The notes beneath the pieces were generated by a model, which saw only the letters and a program-made list of their open reading frames with translations, was not told the origin of the DNA and searched no databases. The translations under genes were made by a program, and so were the position numbers. This document shows positions 1 through 9,486 of a stretch of 64,000 bases of DNA, one piece after another. Source of the DNA: an uncultured Candidatus Pelagibacter sp. (GTDB taxonomy: Bacteria > Pseudomonadota > Alphaproteobacteria > Pelagibacterales > Pelagibacteraceae); assembly GCF_943788075.1 (NCBI RefSeq), contig NZ_CALSOW010000004.1:157995-221994 (forward strand), in the 5' to 3' direction. Numbering within the stretch: the first letter of the stretch is position 1; every line of letters starts with the position of its first letter.

Positions 1-639
1 TTACGTCTTTTTTTCATTATCAGTTTTTATCTTTTTAACTTTTTCTTCTAAATTAGTTCTACAGTCATTTAGTTGACTCTTATACTTTGTAGCTTGTTTA
101 GAAACTCTTTGAGCATAATTTTTAATTGCTTGTTTTTTTACACCCTTTTTATAACCACCCCATCCTTGATGGTAAGCTAAATACTGGTTGTAAACATCTT
201 TTTGTGAAATCTTTAATATTGAATTGGATTTTGAGGTATACCAACCAATGAAATCAGTGCTGTCTTTAAAGCTATTTCTTATGGCAATTTTTTTTCCTGT
301 TTCTTTTTTATACATTTTCCATGTTCCATCTAAAACTTGAGCATATCCAAATGCAGAGGATAATCTTTTATATGGCTTATTATTATTTAATAATGTTTTT
401 CTTCCAGGTCGTGCAATAAAATTAAATCCTGACTCACCATGAATGATTGCCATTTGAACATGAACTGGGGTTCCCCACTTTTCTTCAGATTTTTTTGAGT
501 GAAAATACCAGTGAGTTTTTTGACTAAAAATATCACACACATCATTAGGATTGACAGGTATTGAGCTATATTTTGGCATACCAGCACAAGAATTTAAAAA
601 AAATAATAGTAAAATAAATTTAATTGAAATTTTATTCAT
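1..639 (-). CDS. Lytic transglycosylase-like lipoprotein
   Basis: A 212-residue protein with a lipoprotein signal: hydrophobic residues 8-15 followed by the lipobox L-N-S-C with the acylated Cys at 18. The rest resembles a soluble lytic transglycosylase (SLT, lysozyme-like) fold: a candidate catalytic Glu69 in IIHGESGFN, a GYAQ motif at 98-101 and a late YHQGWGGY segment near 155-163. By family analogy it would be tethered to the outer membrane and cleave peptidoglycan glycan strands. The gene is complete: its stop codon is the first three bases of the window. The fold call is by motif only, so a catalytically divergent homologue is possible. Confidence 0.7.
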   Translation of the reverse strand: MNKISIKFILLLFFLNSCAGMPKYSSIPVNPNDVCDIFSQKTHWYFHSKKSEEKWGTPVHVQMAIIHGESGFNFIARPGRKTLLNNNKPYKRLSSAFGYAQVLDGTWKMYKKETGKKIAIRNSFKDSTDFIGWYTSKSNSILKISQKDVYNQYLAYHQGWGGYKKGVKKQAIKNYAQRVSKQATKYKSQLNDCRTNLEEKVKKIKTDNEKKT

Positions 640-739
640 TAGCTTTTTATTACAAAAGTTAATTTGGGAAAAAAAGATTTATAATTAAAAAAAACCCAAT
701 TTGATTATATAAATCAAAAACAAAATATATTTTTAGTGG

Positions 740-1012
740 CTAATATTTATGTTGAAATTCTAAATTACCTCTAGAATTAACTCTTTTTTTAACATGCTTG
801 TAATAACTAACATCATTTATAAGCTTAATGATATCTATTCCTTTATCTTCGTATCTTCTTTTGATTGTATTTCTTGAAACCATTATAAAATTTAAATTTT
901 CAACAAAATTTTCAGTCCATTCTTTTTCAATTTTATCATTAATCATTTTTTTTAAGAATGACCTGAAATCAGAACAGGATATCATTTTTAATTTTTCATT
1001 TAATAAAGGCAT
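740..1012 (-). CDS. Small hypothetical protein
   Basis: A 90-residue, highly charged protein (many Lys, Glu, Asn) without a signal peptide or membrane segment. I do not recognise a family. It lies in the gap between the lipoprotein gene and the gamma-glutamylcyclotransferase gene, on the same strand as both, and its residue composition looks coding. A competing plus-strand reading over 828-1073 is rich in Phe and Ile and looks like the antisense shadow. Function unknown. Confidence 0.45.
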   Translation of the reverse strand: MPLLNEKLKMISCSDFRSFLKKMINDKIEKEWTENFVENLNFIMVSRNTIKRRYEDKGIDIIKLINDVSYYKHVKKRVNSRGNLEFQHKY

Positions 1013-1085
1013 AATAATTGTTCAATATATTAATTTTCTAATTTTCATCAACTTTAAAAAAGTTAAGAAATAGGATGATTTAAGT

Positions 1086-1487
1086 TTATGATTTTAATGC
1101 TTTGATAAGGATTTTTTTATCTAATTTGCAATCTTGGTAGCCCCTTTTAACAATATTCAAATATCTTTCAGTTGGAAATTTAAAAGCTGTTTTTTTAACC
1201 ATAGTGTAAGTCATTACTTTTTTACCATAATAATAAAAATAATGTTTCTTATACAATATTGGATAATCTTCATAAACATCAAGTTTTTTTTCATCACTTT
1301 TTGAAATTTCAAATAATCCCCCTGGAACAATTGAATTTTTTTTAGGCTCAATATCTGCTGCTCTATATTTGCTTCTAAAGGTTAGTTTAAAGTCTTTTAA
1401 ATTTATTTTTTTTAAATAAATACTATCTTTGCATCTTCGCTTCATTTGAAAATGATGAAGGTTACTTCCATAAGCAAAATAAAGCAT
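1086..1487 (-). CDS. Gamma-glutamylcyclotransferase family protein
   Basis: A 133-residue protein of the GGCT-like fold. The substrate-binding YGSNL motif is at residues 6-10 and the expected catalytic Glu is Glu73 in VYEDYP. Family members release 5-oxoproline from gamma-glutamyl amines or peptides in the cytosol; the exact substrate cannot be read from sequence. Its start codon directly abuts the stop codon of the upstream cinA-like gene, so the two are probably co-transcribed. Confidence 0.8.
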   Translation of the reverse strand: MLYFAYGSNLHHFQMKRRCKDSIYLKKINLKDFKLTFRSKYRAADIEPKKNSIVPGGLFEISKSDEKKLDVYEDYPILYKKHYFYYYGKKVMTYTMVKKTAFKFPTERYLNIVKRGYQDCKLDKKILIKALKS

Positions 1488-2238
1488 TTACCGATCCACT
1501 ACTTCAATTTTTTTATCATTCACAAATTTTAAAATTTGAGAATTACAATTATCAATTTTAGATTGATCTTCAGATCTAATTACAATTGAAACACCTAACT
1601 TTCCTGCTTGAAAAAATGGATAGCTTCCAATTTCAACATCTTTGTTTTGATCTTGCACTTTTGTTAAAGAGTTTGCAATTTCACTTTCAACAGTTCTTAA
1701 GCTAATCGTTAAACTTAAAATAGGTTTTCCTCCAACAATACTATTAGTTAACCCGCCTAACATTGATTTTAATATTGATGGAACACCCGGTAAACAAAAC
1801 ACGTTTTCAACACTAAAACCAGGGGCACCACTAGTAGGGTTTAGAATTAAATTAGCATTTTCTGGCATCCAAACCATTTTTTGCCTACCCTCATTAAATT
1901 CACCTGGCTTATAATAGGCCTCTAATATTTTATAATGCCTCTTTATGTATTTCATATTTTAACCCAAATGCTTTTGAAACAGATTCAGCAGTAATATCAT
2001 CGTGAGTAGGACCGATACCTCCTGTGGTAAAAACATAATCATAAGTTGTCTTTAATAAATTAAGTGTATCAATTATTGTCTTTTCAATATCAGGTATAAC
2101 CCTAACCTCTCCCACTTTAACTCCAATAGAATTTAGCCAAGTTGCCAATGTTGAAGTATTAGTGTCTTGAGTTCTGCCTGATAAAATTTCATTACCAATA
2201 ATTAATATTGCGGCATTAACTTTTGTGTTTTTAGTCAT
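1488..2238 (-). CDS. cinA: CinA-like molybdopterin-binding protein, frameshifted
   Basis: The N-terminal part (start 2238) carries the MoCF-biosynthesis/CinA signatures IIGNEILSGRTQDTN (about residues 12-26) and TTGGIGPTHDD (about 71-81). The frame breaks near 1931-1936, and the rest (GEFNEGRQKMVWMPENA, FCLPGVP) continues in another frame to 1488. One extra base explains the break: removing it restores an EAYKILEAYYKP reading. The joined product is about 250 residues. It would lack the C-terminal nicotinamide-nucleotide amidohydrolase domain found in full-length CinA, as in many alphaproteobacterial homologues. Role: probable nucleotide-pool maintenance or molybdopterin-like binding, from family knowledge only. 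Its 5' end is 20 bp from the divergent sfsA start. Confidence 0.75.
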
Positions 2239-2252
2239 TTTAAATGTATAAT
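2223..2252 (+). promoter_or_regulatory. Probable sfsA promoter, leaderless transcript
   Basis: A perfect TATAAT lies at 2247-2252 with a weak TTGTGT at 2223-2228 (18-bp spacer). The ATG chosen for sfsA begins at 2259, six bases after the -10 box, so transcription would start at or next to the start codon and the mRNA would be leaderless. No Shine-Dalgarno sequence precedes that ATG, which fits. The divergent cinA-like start is only 20 bp away, so the promoter overlaps its 5' end. Confidence 0.45.
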
Positions 2253-2258
2253 TTAGAA

Positions 2259-2957
2259 ATGGAATTTACCAAGTCTTTAATAAAAGGCAAATTAATCAAA
2301 CGATATAAAAGATTCTTTACTGACGTTCAGTTAAACAAAGAAGTCGTTACAGCTCATTGTCCAAATACTGGGTCAATGAAAGGTCTCCTAGATGAAGGAA
2401 ATGATGTTTATTTACTTCCAAATAATGATCCTAAAAGAAAACTTAAATATGGTTTAGAAATTATAAAGACTAGAAAAAATCTTGTTGGTGTAAATACTCA
2501 TATGGCTAATAGAATAGCTCAACATGCTTTAGAAAATAACCTTATTAAAGAAATAAAAAATAGTGACCTAATTAAACCAGAGGTATTTTTTAACAAAGAG
2601 ACTAGATTTGATTTTCTGATAGAGAAAAATAAACAAAAAAGCTTCGTAGAAGTTAAAAATGTTACTCTCTTTAGAAATAAAGATACAGCAGAATTTCCAG
2701 ATGCAGTAACAGCACGTGGGACTAAACACCTACTTACTCTTATTGATGCCATAAAAAAAGGTTATAAAAGCTACTTATTATTTTTAGTTCAAATCCAAAA
2801 TATGGAGAAATTTAAAATAGCTAAAGATATTGATAGTGAATATTATAACAATTATTTAATAGCAAAAAAAGCAGGAGTTAAGTTTTTAGCTTATAGATGT
2901 GATATAAGTTCTAAAAGAATTTTTATAGATAAAAAACTAAAAATTATTCATGCCTGA
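2259..2957 (+). CDS. sfsA: DNA/RNA nuclease SfsA
   Basis: A 232-residue SfsA (sugar fermentation stimulation) homologue, usual family length. Seen motifs: CPNTGSMKGLL near residues 35-45, FDFLIE followed by SFVEVKNVTL (a PD-(D/E)XK-nuclease-like core), and FPDAVTARGTKHL. The family is nucleic-acid binding with reported nuclease activity; the physiological role is unsettled. I chose ATG 2259 over the in-frame ATG at 2244 because the -10 box lies at 2247-2252 and family proteins begin at about MEF. Its end overlaps the map start by 8 bp, so it heads the plus-strand operon. Confidence 0.85.
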   Translation: MEFTKSLIKGKLIKRYKRFFTDVQLNKEVVTAHCPNTGSMKGLLDEGNDVYLLPNNDPKRKLKYGLEIIKTRKNLVGVNTHMANRIAQHALENNLIKEIKNSDLIKPEVFFNKETRFDFLIEKNKQKSFVEVKNVTLFRNKDTAEFPDAVTARGTKHLLTLIDAIKKGYKSYLLFLVQIQNMEKFKIAKDIDSEYYNNYLIAKKAGVKFLAYRCDISSKRIFIDKKLKIIHA

Positions 2958-3720
2958 TTATAAAGAAAAATTTGAAAAAATGAGAGTTGCTGGAAAGTTA
3001 GCAGCTCAAACTCTAGATATGTTAACTGATAATATTAAAGAAGGTGTATCAACCGATCACATTGATAAATTGGGTTATGAATTTATCAGAGATAATGGAG
3101 GGTACTCTGCTCCACTTTATTATAGAGGGTTTATAAAATCGTTATGCACATCTTTAAATCATGTTGTATGCCACGGTATTCCTTCAGATAGAATTTTAAG
3201 AGATGGTGATGCAATTAATGTGGATGTAACAGCTATCGTTGATGAACATTATGGAGACACTAGTAGAATGTTCTCAATTGGAAATACATCTATTAAATTA
3301 AATAATCTTATCGATACAACACACGAGTCTATGATGAGAGCTATCAAAATTTTAAAGCCTGGAATTAGATTGGGTGATATAGGGTATGAAATTCAATCAT
3401 TCGTTGAAGAAAAAGGTTTTTCAGTTGTTCGAGATTTTTGTGGGCATGGGATTAGTACAACTTTTCACGAGCCCCCTAATATTTTACATTATGGAAGTAA
3501 AAACTCTGGAATGGATTTAAGACCTGGTATGACTTTTACAATTGAGCCTATGATTAATACAGGTAAATATGATGTTAAAATGTTAAATGATGGTTGGACT
3601 GCTGTTACAAAAGATAAATCTTTATCAGCACAATTTGAACATACGTTAGGAATTACTGAAAATGGTTATGAAATTTTTACAGAATCTGCTAAAGGTTATT
3701 CAAAGCCTCCATACTTATAA
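2950..3720 (+). CDS. map: Type I methionine aminopeptidase
   Basis: A 256-residue cytosolic metalloprotease that removes the initiator Met from new proteins. All five dimetal ligands are visible: Asp92, Asp103, His166 (GHGIS), Glu199 (TIEP) and Glu230 (QFEHT), plus the substrate-binding His75 in CHGIP. Length matches the short bacterial type Ia enzyme without an N-terminal zinc finger. The start overlaps the end of sfsA; purB follows after 3 bp. Confidence 0.95.
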   Translation: MPDYKEKFEKMRVAGKLAAQTLDMLTDNIKEGVSTDHIDKLGYEFIRDNGGYSAPLYYRGFIKSLCTSLNHVVCHGIPSDRILRDGDAINVDVTAIVDEHYGDTSRMFSIGNTSIKLNNLIDTTHESMMRAIKILKPGIRLGDIGYEIQSFVEEKGFSVVRDFCGHGISTTFHEPPNILHYGSKNSGMDLRPGMTFTIEPMINTGKYDVKMLNDGWTAVTKDKSLSAQFEHTLGITENGYEIFTESAKGYSKPPYL

Positions 3721-3723
3721 TTA

Positions 3724-5016
3724 ATGATTAAAAGATACTCGCGAAAAGAACTAACTGACATTTGGTCAGAAGAGAACAAATACAAAATTTGGCTAGATGT
3801 AGAGGTTGCAGCTGCTGAAGCTATGGAAAAACTTGGTCAAATTCCAAAGGGAGTTGCATCAGTTGTAAGAAAAAAAGCTAAAATTAACGTAAGTAGAATT
3901 CATAAAATTGAATCTGAAGTTAAACATGATGTTATAGCCTTTCTAACTTCTGTTACTGAAAAAGCAGGAATTAAAGCTAGATATTTGCACCAAGGAATGA
4001 CTTCGTCAGATGTATTGGACACAAGTTTTAATATTCAAATGGTCCAATCAGGTAAAATCATATTAAAAGACATCGATCAAATTTTAAAAGTTCTAAAAAA
4101 ACAGGCTAAAAAATATAAATTTACTCCTTGTATGGGAAGAAGTCACGGTATTCATGCTGAACCTGTTACCTTTGGTCTAAAATTGGCTTCGTTTTACGAA
4201 GAATTTAAACGAAATAGAAAAAGATTAGTTGATGCTATTGATGAAGTATCAACATGCGCAATATCTGGTGCCGTTGGAACTTTTGCTAATATCAACCCTA
4301 ATGTAGAAAAACATGTTGCAAAGAAACTAGGGTTAAAAGTTGAACCAATTTCAACACAAGTGATACCAAGAGACAGACATGCATTTTATTTTTCAGTGTT
4401 AGGTATCATTGCGGGATCAATTGAAAGAGTTGCAGTTGAGATTAGACATTTACAAAGAACTGAAGTTTATGAATTACAAGAATTCTTTTCAAAAAATCAA
4501 AAAGGTTCTTCAGCAATGCCCCATAAAAAAAATCCAATATTAAGTGAAAATTTAACAGGACTTGCAAGAATGGTTAGAAGTGCAGTAATTCCTGCTTTAG
4601 AAAATATTGCACTGTGGCATGAAAGAGATATTTCTCATTCTAGTGTTGAAAGAAATATTGGACCCGATGCAAATATTACAACTGATTTTGCATTAGTTAG
4701 GTTAACTAATATTTTAGATAACATGATTGTTTACCCTAAAAAAATGTTAGAAAATTTAAATATCACCAAAGGATTAATTTTTTCACAAGAAGTTATGTTA
4801 GAGTTAACTAAATCTGGATTAAGTAGAGAGCAATCTTACAAGATGGTTCAAAATTATGCTAAAAAATGTTTTGCTGAAAATCTAGATTTATTTGATGTGA
4901 TTAGTTCTGATAAATTGATTATGAGTAAAATCACACCTAAAAAACTAAAATCGATATTTAGTTATGCAAAACACTTTAAAAATGTGAATTTCATCTTTAG
5001 AAGAGTTTTTAAATAA
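3724..5016 (+). CDS. purB: Adenylosuccinate lyase
   Basis: A 430-residue member of the fumarase/aspartase superfamily. The family signature [11 protein letters not shown] is at 261-271, TSSDVLDT at 93-100, and His141 lies in [10 protein letters not shown]. It releases fumarate from SAICAR and from adenylosuccinate, so it acts twice in purine synthesis. It overlaps purC by one base (TAATG) at the head of the purB-C-S-Q-L block. Its frame is intact, unlike the four genes after it. Confidence 0.95.
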   Translation: MIKRYSRKELTDIWSEENKYKIWLDVEVAAAEAMEKLGQIPKGVASVVRKKAKINVSRIHKIESEVKHDVIAFLTSVTEKAGIKARYLHQGMTSSDVLDTSFNIQMVQSGKIILKDIDQILKVLKKQAKKYKFTPCMGRSHGIHAEPVTFGLKLASFYEEFKRNRKRLVDAIDEVSTCAISGAVGTFANINPNVEKHVAKKLGLKVEPISTQVIPRDRHAFYFSVLGIIAGSIERVAVEIRHLQRTEVYELQEFFSKNQKGSSAMPHKKNPILSENLTGLARMVRSAVIPALENIALWHERDISHSSVERNIGPDANITTDFALVRLTNILDNMIVYPKKMLENLNITKGLIFSQEVMLELTKSGLSREQSYKMVQNYAKKCFAENLDLFDVISSDKLIMSKITPKKLKSIFSYAKHFKNVNFIFRRVFK

Positions 5017-5803
5017 TGAAAAAAGGAAAAAAACTATACGAAGGAAAAGCTAAAATCATTTACGCAACAAATGATAAAAATTTAGTTATTCAGTATTTTA
5101 AAGATGATGCCACTGCATTTAATAACCAAAAAAAATCTACTATTGAAGGTAAAGGTGTTTTAAATAATAGAATTTCAGAACATATTCTTTCAAACCTTAT
5201 CTCAAATAGGAATTAAAAATCATTTAGTAAAAAGACTTAATATGAGAGAACAAGTTATTAAGTTAGTTGAAATTATTCCAATTGAATTCATTGTAAGAAA
5301 TGTTGCAACCGGATCTATTACTAAAAGATTAGGAATTGAAGATGGAACAGTTTTAAAAGAACCACTTATTGAGTATTGCTTAAAAGATGACAAATTAGGA
5401 GATCCATTAATAGCAGAAGAGCATATTTTAGCTTTTGATTGGGCCTCAAAAAAAGAAATAGAAAAAGTTAAAAAAATGATTTTAAGAATTAATGACTTTA
5501 TGATCGGTATGTTTAGAGGAGTTGGAATTAAGTTAATAGATTTTAAATTAGAATTTGGAAGACTTAAGGTTAATGGTAAGAGAGGAAGTTATTCTAGCTG
5601 ATGAAATTAGCCCTGATACCTGCAGACTTTGGGACAGTATTACTGATAAAAAATTAGATAAAGATAGATTTAGAAAAAATTTAGGTGATCTAATTCCTGC
5701 TTATACAGAAGTTGCTAAAAGACTTGGTATACTTCATGAACAATCAAACCTTTCCGCAGTTAATGTAACAAAATTATCTTCAGTTAAAAGAAAGCGAAAA
5801 TGA
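5016..5803 (+). CDS. purC: SAICAR synthetase, two frameshifts
   Basis: Three reading-frame pieces together give a PurC of about 260 residues. The N-terminus has the ATP-binding [12 protein letters not shown], the middle has [18 protein letters not shown] and the C-terminus has [16 protein letters not shown]. Breaks: near 5199, where one extra A after CTT turns [10 protein letters not shown] into an early stop, and between about 5555 and 5583, one extra base just before the VILADE segment. The enzyme joins CAIR and aspartate (ATP-dependent). Ends in ATGA overlap with purS. Either sequence error or a broken gene; I favour error, since motifs on both sides are perfectly conserved. Confidence 0.85.
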
Positions 5804-6043
5804 AAATTTCTGTAATTATTACTCTTAAAAAAGATGTGCTTGATCCTCAAGGTAAAGTTATTCATCAAACGTTAGATGGTATGGGTTTTAGATGATATCA
5901 ATGAAGTAAGACAAGGTAAGTATTTTGAAATAGATACAAAAGAAAGTGATCCTAAAAAAGCTAAAGATAAAGTTGAAGAAATGTGCAAAAAACTTTTAGC
6001 TAATCTTGTTATTGAAAATTATAAAATTATTGATGCACAATAA
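5800..6043 (+). CDS. purS: FGAM synthase subunit PurS, frameshifted
   Basis: Short gene starting at ATG 5800, overlapping the purC stop (ATGA). It reads [19 protein letters not shown] and then breaks at about 5890. Deleting one A there gives the typical PurS LGF-like continuation ([16 protein letters not shown]) and runs to a stop at 6041-6043, about 80 residues in total, the normal PurS length. PurS bridges PurQ and PurL in the three-subunit FGAM synthase. The frame break makes it easy to miss in automatic annotation. Confidence 0.8.
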
Positions 6044-6046
6044 TTA

Positions 6047-6727
6047 ATGAAATCATCTGTTATTACATTTCCTGGTTCTAATTGTGATAGAGATATGGAT
6101 GTAGCTTTAAAAAAATTTGGCTTTAAAAATAAAATGGTTTGGCATGATGATGTTGAATTACCAAAAAGTGATTTGGTAGTTTTGCCTGGTGGTTTTTCTT
6201 ATGGTGATTATTTAAGATGTGGAAGTATGGCCTCAAATCAAAATAATGAAATCTGTAATTAATTTTGCAAACTCTGGTGGAATGGTTATGGGAATTTGTA
6301 ATGGTTTTCAAATTTTAGTTGAAACAGGTTTGGTTCCTGGTGTTTTACTAAGAAATAAATACTTAGAATTTATTTGTAAAAATGTATTTGTTAAAATTAA
6401 TAATAAACAAAATACTTACTTTAAAAATATTGATAATGATGTTTTAGAATTTCATATAGCTCATAATGAAGGAAACTATTTTTGTACAAATGACCAATTA
6501 AAAGAAATTGAAGATAATGAGCAAGTTGCAATTAATTATTGTGATAAAGAAGGTTCAATTGAAGAAAATTTAATCCTAATGGATCTATTAAAAATATTGC
6601 AGGTATATTTAATAAAGAAAAAAATGTTTTAGGGATGATGCCTCATCCTGAAAGAATGATTGACCCTTCTCTTTCGGGTGAAGATGGTTCTCTTTTTTTT
6701 AATAATTTAATTAATAATCTTAAATGA
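6047..6727 (+). CDS. purQ: FGAM synthase glutaminase PurQ, two frameshifts
   Basis: Class I glutamine amidotransferase subunit. Visible: [12 protein letters not shown] at the N-terminus, [15 protein letters not shown] oxyanion strand, the nucleophile Cys in [10 protein letters not shown], and the C-terminal [12 protein letters not shown] supplying the catalytic His and Glu. Two breaks: one extra base near 6235-6245 and one missing T in the T-run 6569-6571 (restoring [13 protein letters not shown]). The product would be about 226 residues, normal for PurQ. It starts 3 bp after purS and overlaps purL by ATGA. Confidence 0.83.
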
Positions 6728-8919
6728 TCGTAAACGAACAAGTAGCTATAGATCATGGTCTTAAAAAAGATGAGTATGCTAAAATTTGTGAACTACTTAA
6801 GAGAACTCCAAATATTACTGAACTTGGTATTTTCTCAGCTATGTGGAATGAACATTGTTCATATAAATCTTCAAGACTTCATTTAAAAAAATTACCAACA
6901 AAAGGAAAACAAGTCATTCAAGGACCAGGAGAAAATGCTGGAGTTGTTGATATTGGTGATGATGATGCAATTGTATTTAAAATTGAAAGTCACAACCACC
7001 CTTCTTTTATTGAACCTTACCAAGGTGCTGCAACAGGTGTTGGTGGAATTATGAGGGATGTATTTACAATGGGAGCACGTCCTATTGCTAATTTAAACTC
7101 TATTCATTTTGGTTCACCTCAACATAAAAAAACTAAAAATTTATTAAGAGGTGTAGTTCATGGTATTGGCGGATATGGTAATTGTATGGGTGTTCCAACC
7201 ATTGCTGGTCAAACAAACTTTGATAGCTCGTATAACGGTAATATCTTAGTAAATGCTATGACTTTAGGGTTAGTTAAAAAAGATAAGATTTTCTACTCAA
7301 AAGCTGCAGGATTAAATAAACCTGTTATTTATGTAGGTTCAAAAACTGGTCGTGATGGAATTCATGGTGCAAGTATGGCGTCAGCTAGTTTTGATGAAAA
7401 AATTGAAGAAAAAAAACCAACTGTTCAAGTTGGTGATCCTTTTACTGAAAAATTATTACTTGAAGCTTGTCTTAGAATTAATGGCAGGAGACTCAATTAT
7501 AGCTATTCAAGATATGGGGGCAGCTGGACTTACTTCATCAAGTATTGAAATGGCTTCAAAAGGAAATCTTGGAATTGAAATTAATTTAAATAAAGTTCCA
7601 TGTAGAGAAGCAAAATGACTCCTTATGAAATTATGCTTATCTGAAAGCCAAGAAAGAATGTTGATTGTTTTAGAAAATGGCAAAGAAGATCAAGCTAAAA
7701 AGATATTTGATAAATGGAATTTAGATTTTGCTGTAATTGGCAAAACAACTAATTCTAAAAAAATTGAGCTTTATTTTGATGATCAACAAGTTGCAGATAT
7801 TCCAGTTAATACATTAGTTGAAAACTCACCTATGTATGACCGTAAATGGAAAAAAGCAAAACTACCTAAAAAAAATAAAATTAAAAAAGAAGATCTTAAA
7901 AATTTAAAAATTATTGATGTCTTAAAAAAAGTTTTATCTCATCCAAATGTTTGTAGTAAAGAATGGATTTGGCAACAATACGATCATACAGTTATGGGTG
8001 ATACTATTCAAAAACCTGGTGGAGACTCTGGTGTTGTTCGAGTTCATGGAACTGATAAAGCAGTTGCAGCATCAGTTGATCATTCTGCTGTTTATTGTTG
8101 GGCACATCCTCTAACAGGTGGAAAACAAGTTGTTTGTGAAAGTTTTAGAAATCTTAATTTCTGTTGGTGCAAAACCAGTTGCTATTACAAATTGCTTGAA
8201 CTTTGGTAGTCCTGAAAATGAAGAAAATATGGGTGAGTTTGTTGAATGTGTTCAAGGTATTGGTGAAGCTGCTGAATATTTAAAATTTCCAGTCGTTTCT
8301 GGAAATGTATCTTTTTATAATCAAACAAAAGAAGAAGGAATTAAACCTACTCCATCTATTGGTGGTGTTGGTTTAATTAAAGATTATAAAAAAATGATTA
8401 CAATGGATTTTAAAGAAATTGATAATATCGTTTTAGTTATTGGAAAAACTGAAGGTCATATTGATCAAAGTTTATTTGCAAGAAATATTTTAGATGAAAA
8501 AAATGGTCCTCCACCAGAGATTAATCTATTTAATGAAAAAAATAATGGTGAAACATTATTAAAGCTTAATTGATAGTGGTTTAATTAAAAGTGCTCATGA
8601 TGTATCAATTGGAGGAATAATAACTGCTGTAAGTAAAATGTGTATTAAAGGCAATAAAGGAATTAATCTTAAAAAACCAAAATATTTAATCAATGAAATT
8701 GAATATTTCTTTGCTGAAGATCAAGGCAGATACATAATTGAAGTTAGCTAAAGAAGATCTTAAAAAAGTGACTGATATTCTTAAAAAAAATGCTGTTCAT
8801 TTTGATGAACTTGGAAAATTAATGAAGATCAATTGTTTATTAATGAAAAGACAAAAGTATCAATTGACGAATTAAGAACATCTAATACAAGTTGGTTAAC
8901 TAACTATATGAGTAAATAA
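6724..8919 (+). CDS. purL: FGAM synthase large subunit PurL, about seven frameshifts
   Basis: Small-type PurL of about 730 residues once joined. Motifs in order: [21 protein letters not shown]-like [57 protein letters not shown] and [11 protein letters not shown]. Apparent indels: extra A near 7474, missing A at 7612-7615, extra A near 7639, extra A near 8156, extra A near 8568, extra base near 8746 and missing A at 8815-8818. It uses ATP and PurQ-derived ammonia to convert FGAR to FGAM. The stop overlaps the bolA start. Such density in an essential-pathway gene points to sequence quality, but a decayed gene cannot be excluded. Confidence 0.85.
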
Positions 8920-9149
8920 TGGCAATGGATTTAAAAGAAATTGAGAGTTTAATTAAAGAAGCATTAACTGATGCTACTGTTGAAATTCAAGATTTAGCAG
9001 GAGATGGTAATCACTATTCAGCAACAGTAACTTCTGCTCAATTTTCAGGTAAAAGCAAAATTGAACAACATAAAATGGTATACAATTCTCTTAAAGGTAA
9101 AATGGGAAATGAATTACATGCCTTAGCAATTAAAACAAAGGAACAATAA
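8919..9149 (+). CDS. bolA: BolA family protein
   Basis: A 76-residue BolA-fold protein with the class II helix-turn-helix-like stretch and a conserved His near NELHALAIKT. BolA proteins pair with monothiol glutaredoxins to hold or sense [2Fe-2S] clusters, and the very next gene, overlapping by one base, is such a glutaredoxin. It overlaps the purL stop (TAATG), so it is in the purine operon. No frameshift. Confidence 0.9.
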   Translation: MAMDLKEIESLIKEALTDATVEIQDLAGDGNHYSATVTSAQFSGKSKIEQHKMVYNSLKGKMGNELHALAIKTKEQ

Positions 9150-9466
9150 TGGACGATAATACAAAAAATTTAATTCAAAATCATATTGATAATAATGAAG
9201 TATGTTTATTTATGAAAGGAACACCTGATGCTCCTCAATGTGGTTTTTCAATGGCTGTAACAAATATGTTAAAACTTCTTGAAGTAAATTTTCAAAGTGT
9301 AAATGTTTTAGAAGATCAAAATATTAGAGAAGGAATTAAAATTTTTAGTGACTGGCCTACTATCCCTCAACTATATATTAAAAAAGAATTTGTTGGTGGC
9401 TGTGATATCGTAAAAGAAATGTACGAAAGTGGTGAGTTAGCAAAACTACTTGAACTAAAGGTATAA
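9149..9466 (+). CDS. grxD: Monothiol glutaredoxin, Grx4 type
   Basis: A 105-residue glutaredoxin with the CGFS active site at 31-34, preceded by MKGTPDAPQ, and the GSH-binding WPTIPQLYIKKEFVGGCD segment. CGFS glutaredoxins bind a [2Fe-2S] cluster with glutathione and work with BolA in Fe-S trafficking; the bolA gene immediately upstream supports this. Last gene of the plus-strand operon; it converges on the autotransporter gene with a 20-bp gap. Confidence 0.95.
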   Translation: MDDNTKNLIQNHIDNNEVCLFMKGTPDAPQCGFSMAVTNMLKLLEVNFQSVNVLEDQNIREGIKIFSDWPTIPQLYIKKEFVGGCDIVKEMYESGELAKLLELKV

Positions 9467-9486
9467 ATTTTAAAGCTAAAAACTAA

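Noticed and set aside
828..1073. Plus-strand reading over the small hypothetical gene
   Set aside because: Its Phe/Ile/Ser-rich product looks like the antisense of the charged minus-strand protein; no start signal or homologue-like motif.
5016..8919. Programmed frameshifting in the purine genes
   Set aside because: There are about twelve sites of both signs, with no slippery heptamer plus downstream structure; a sequence-quality cause is far simpler.
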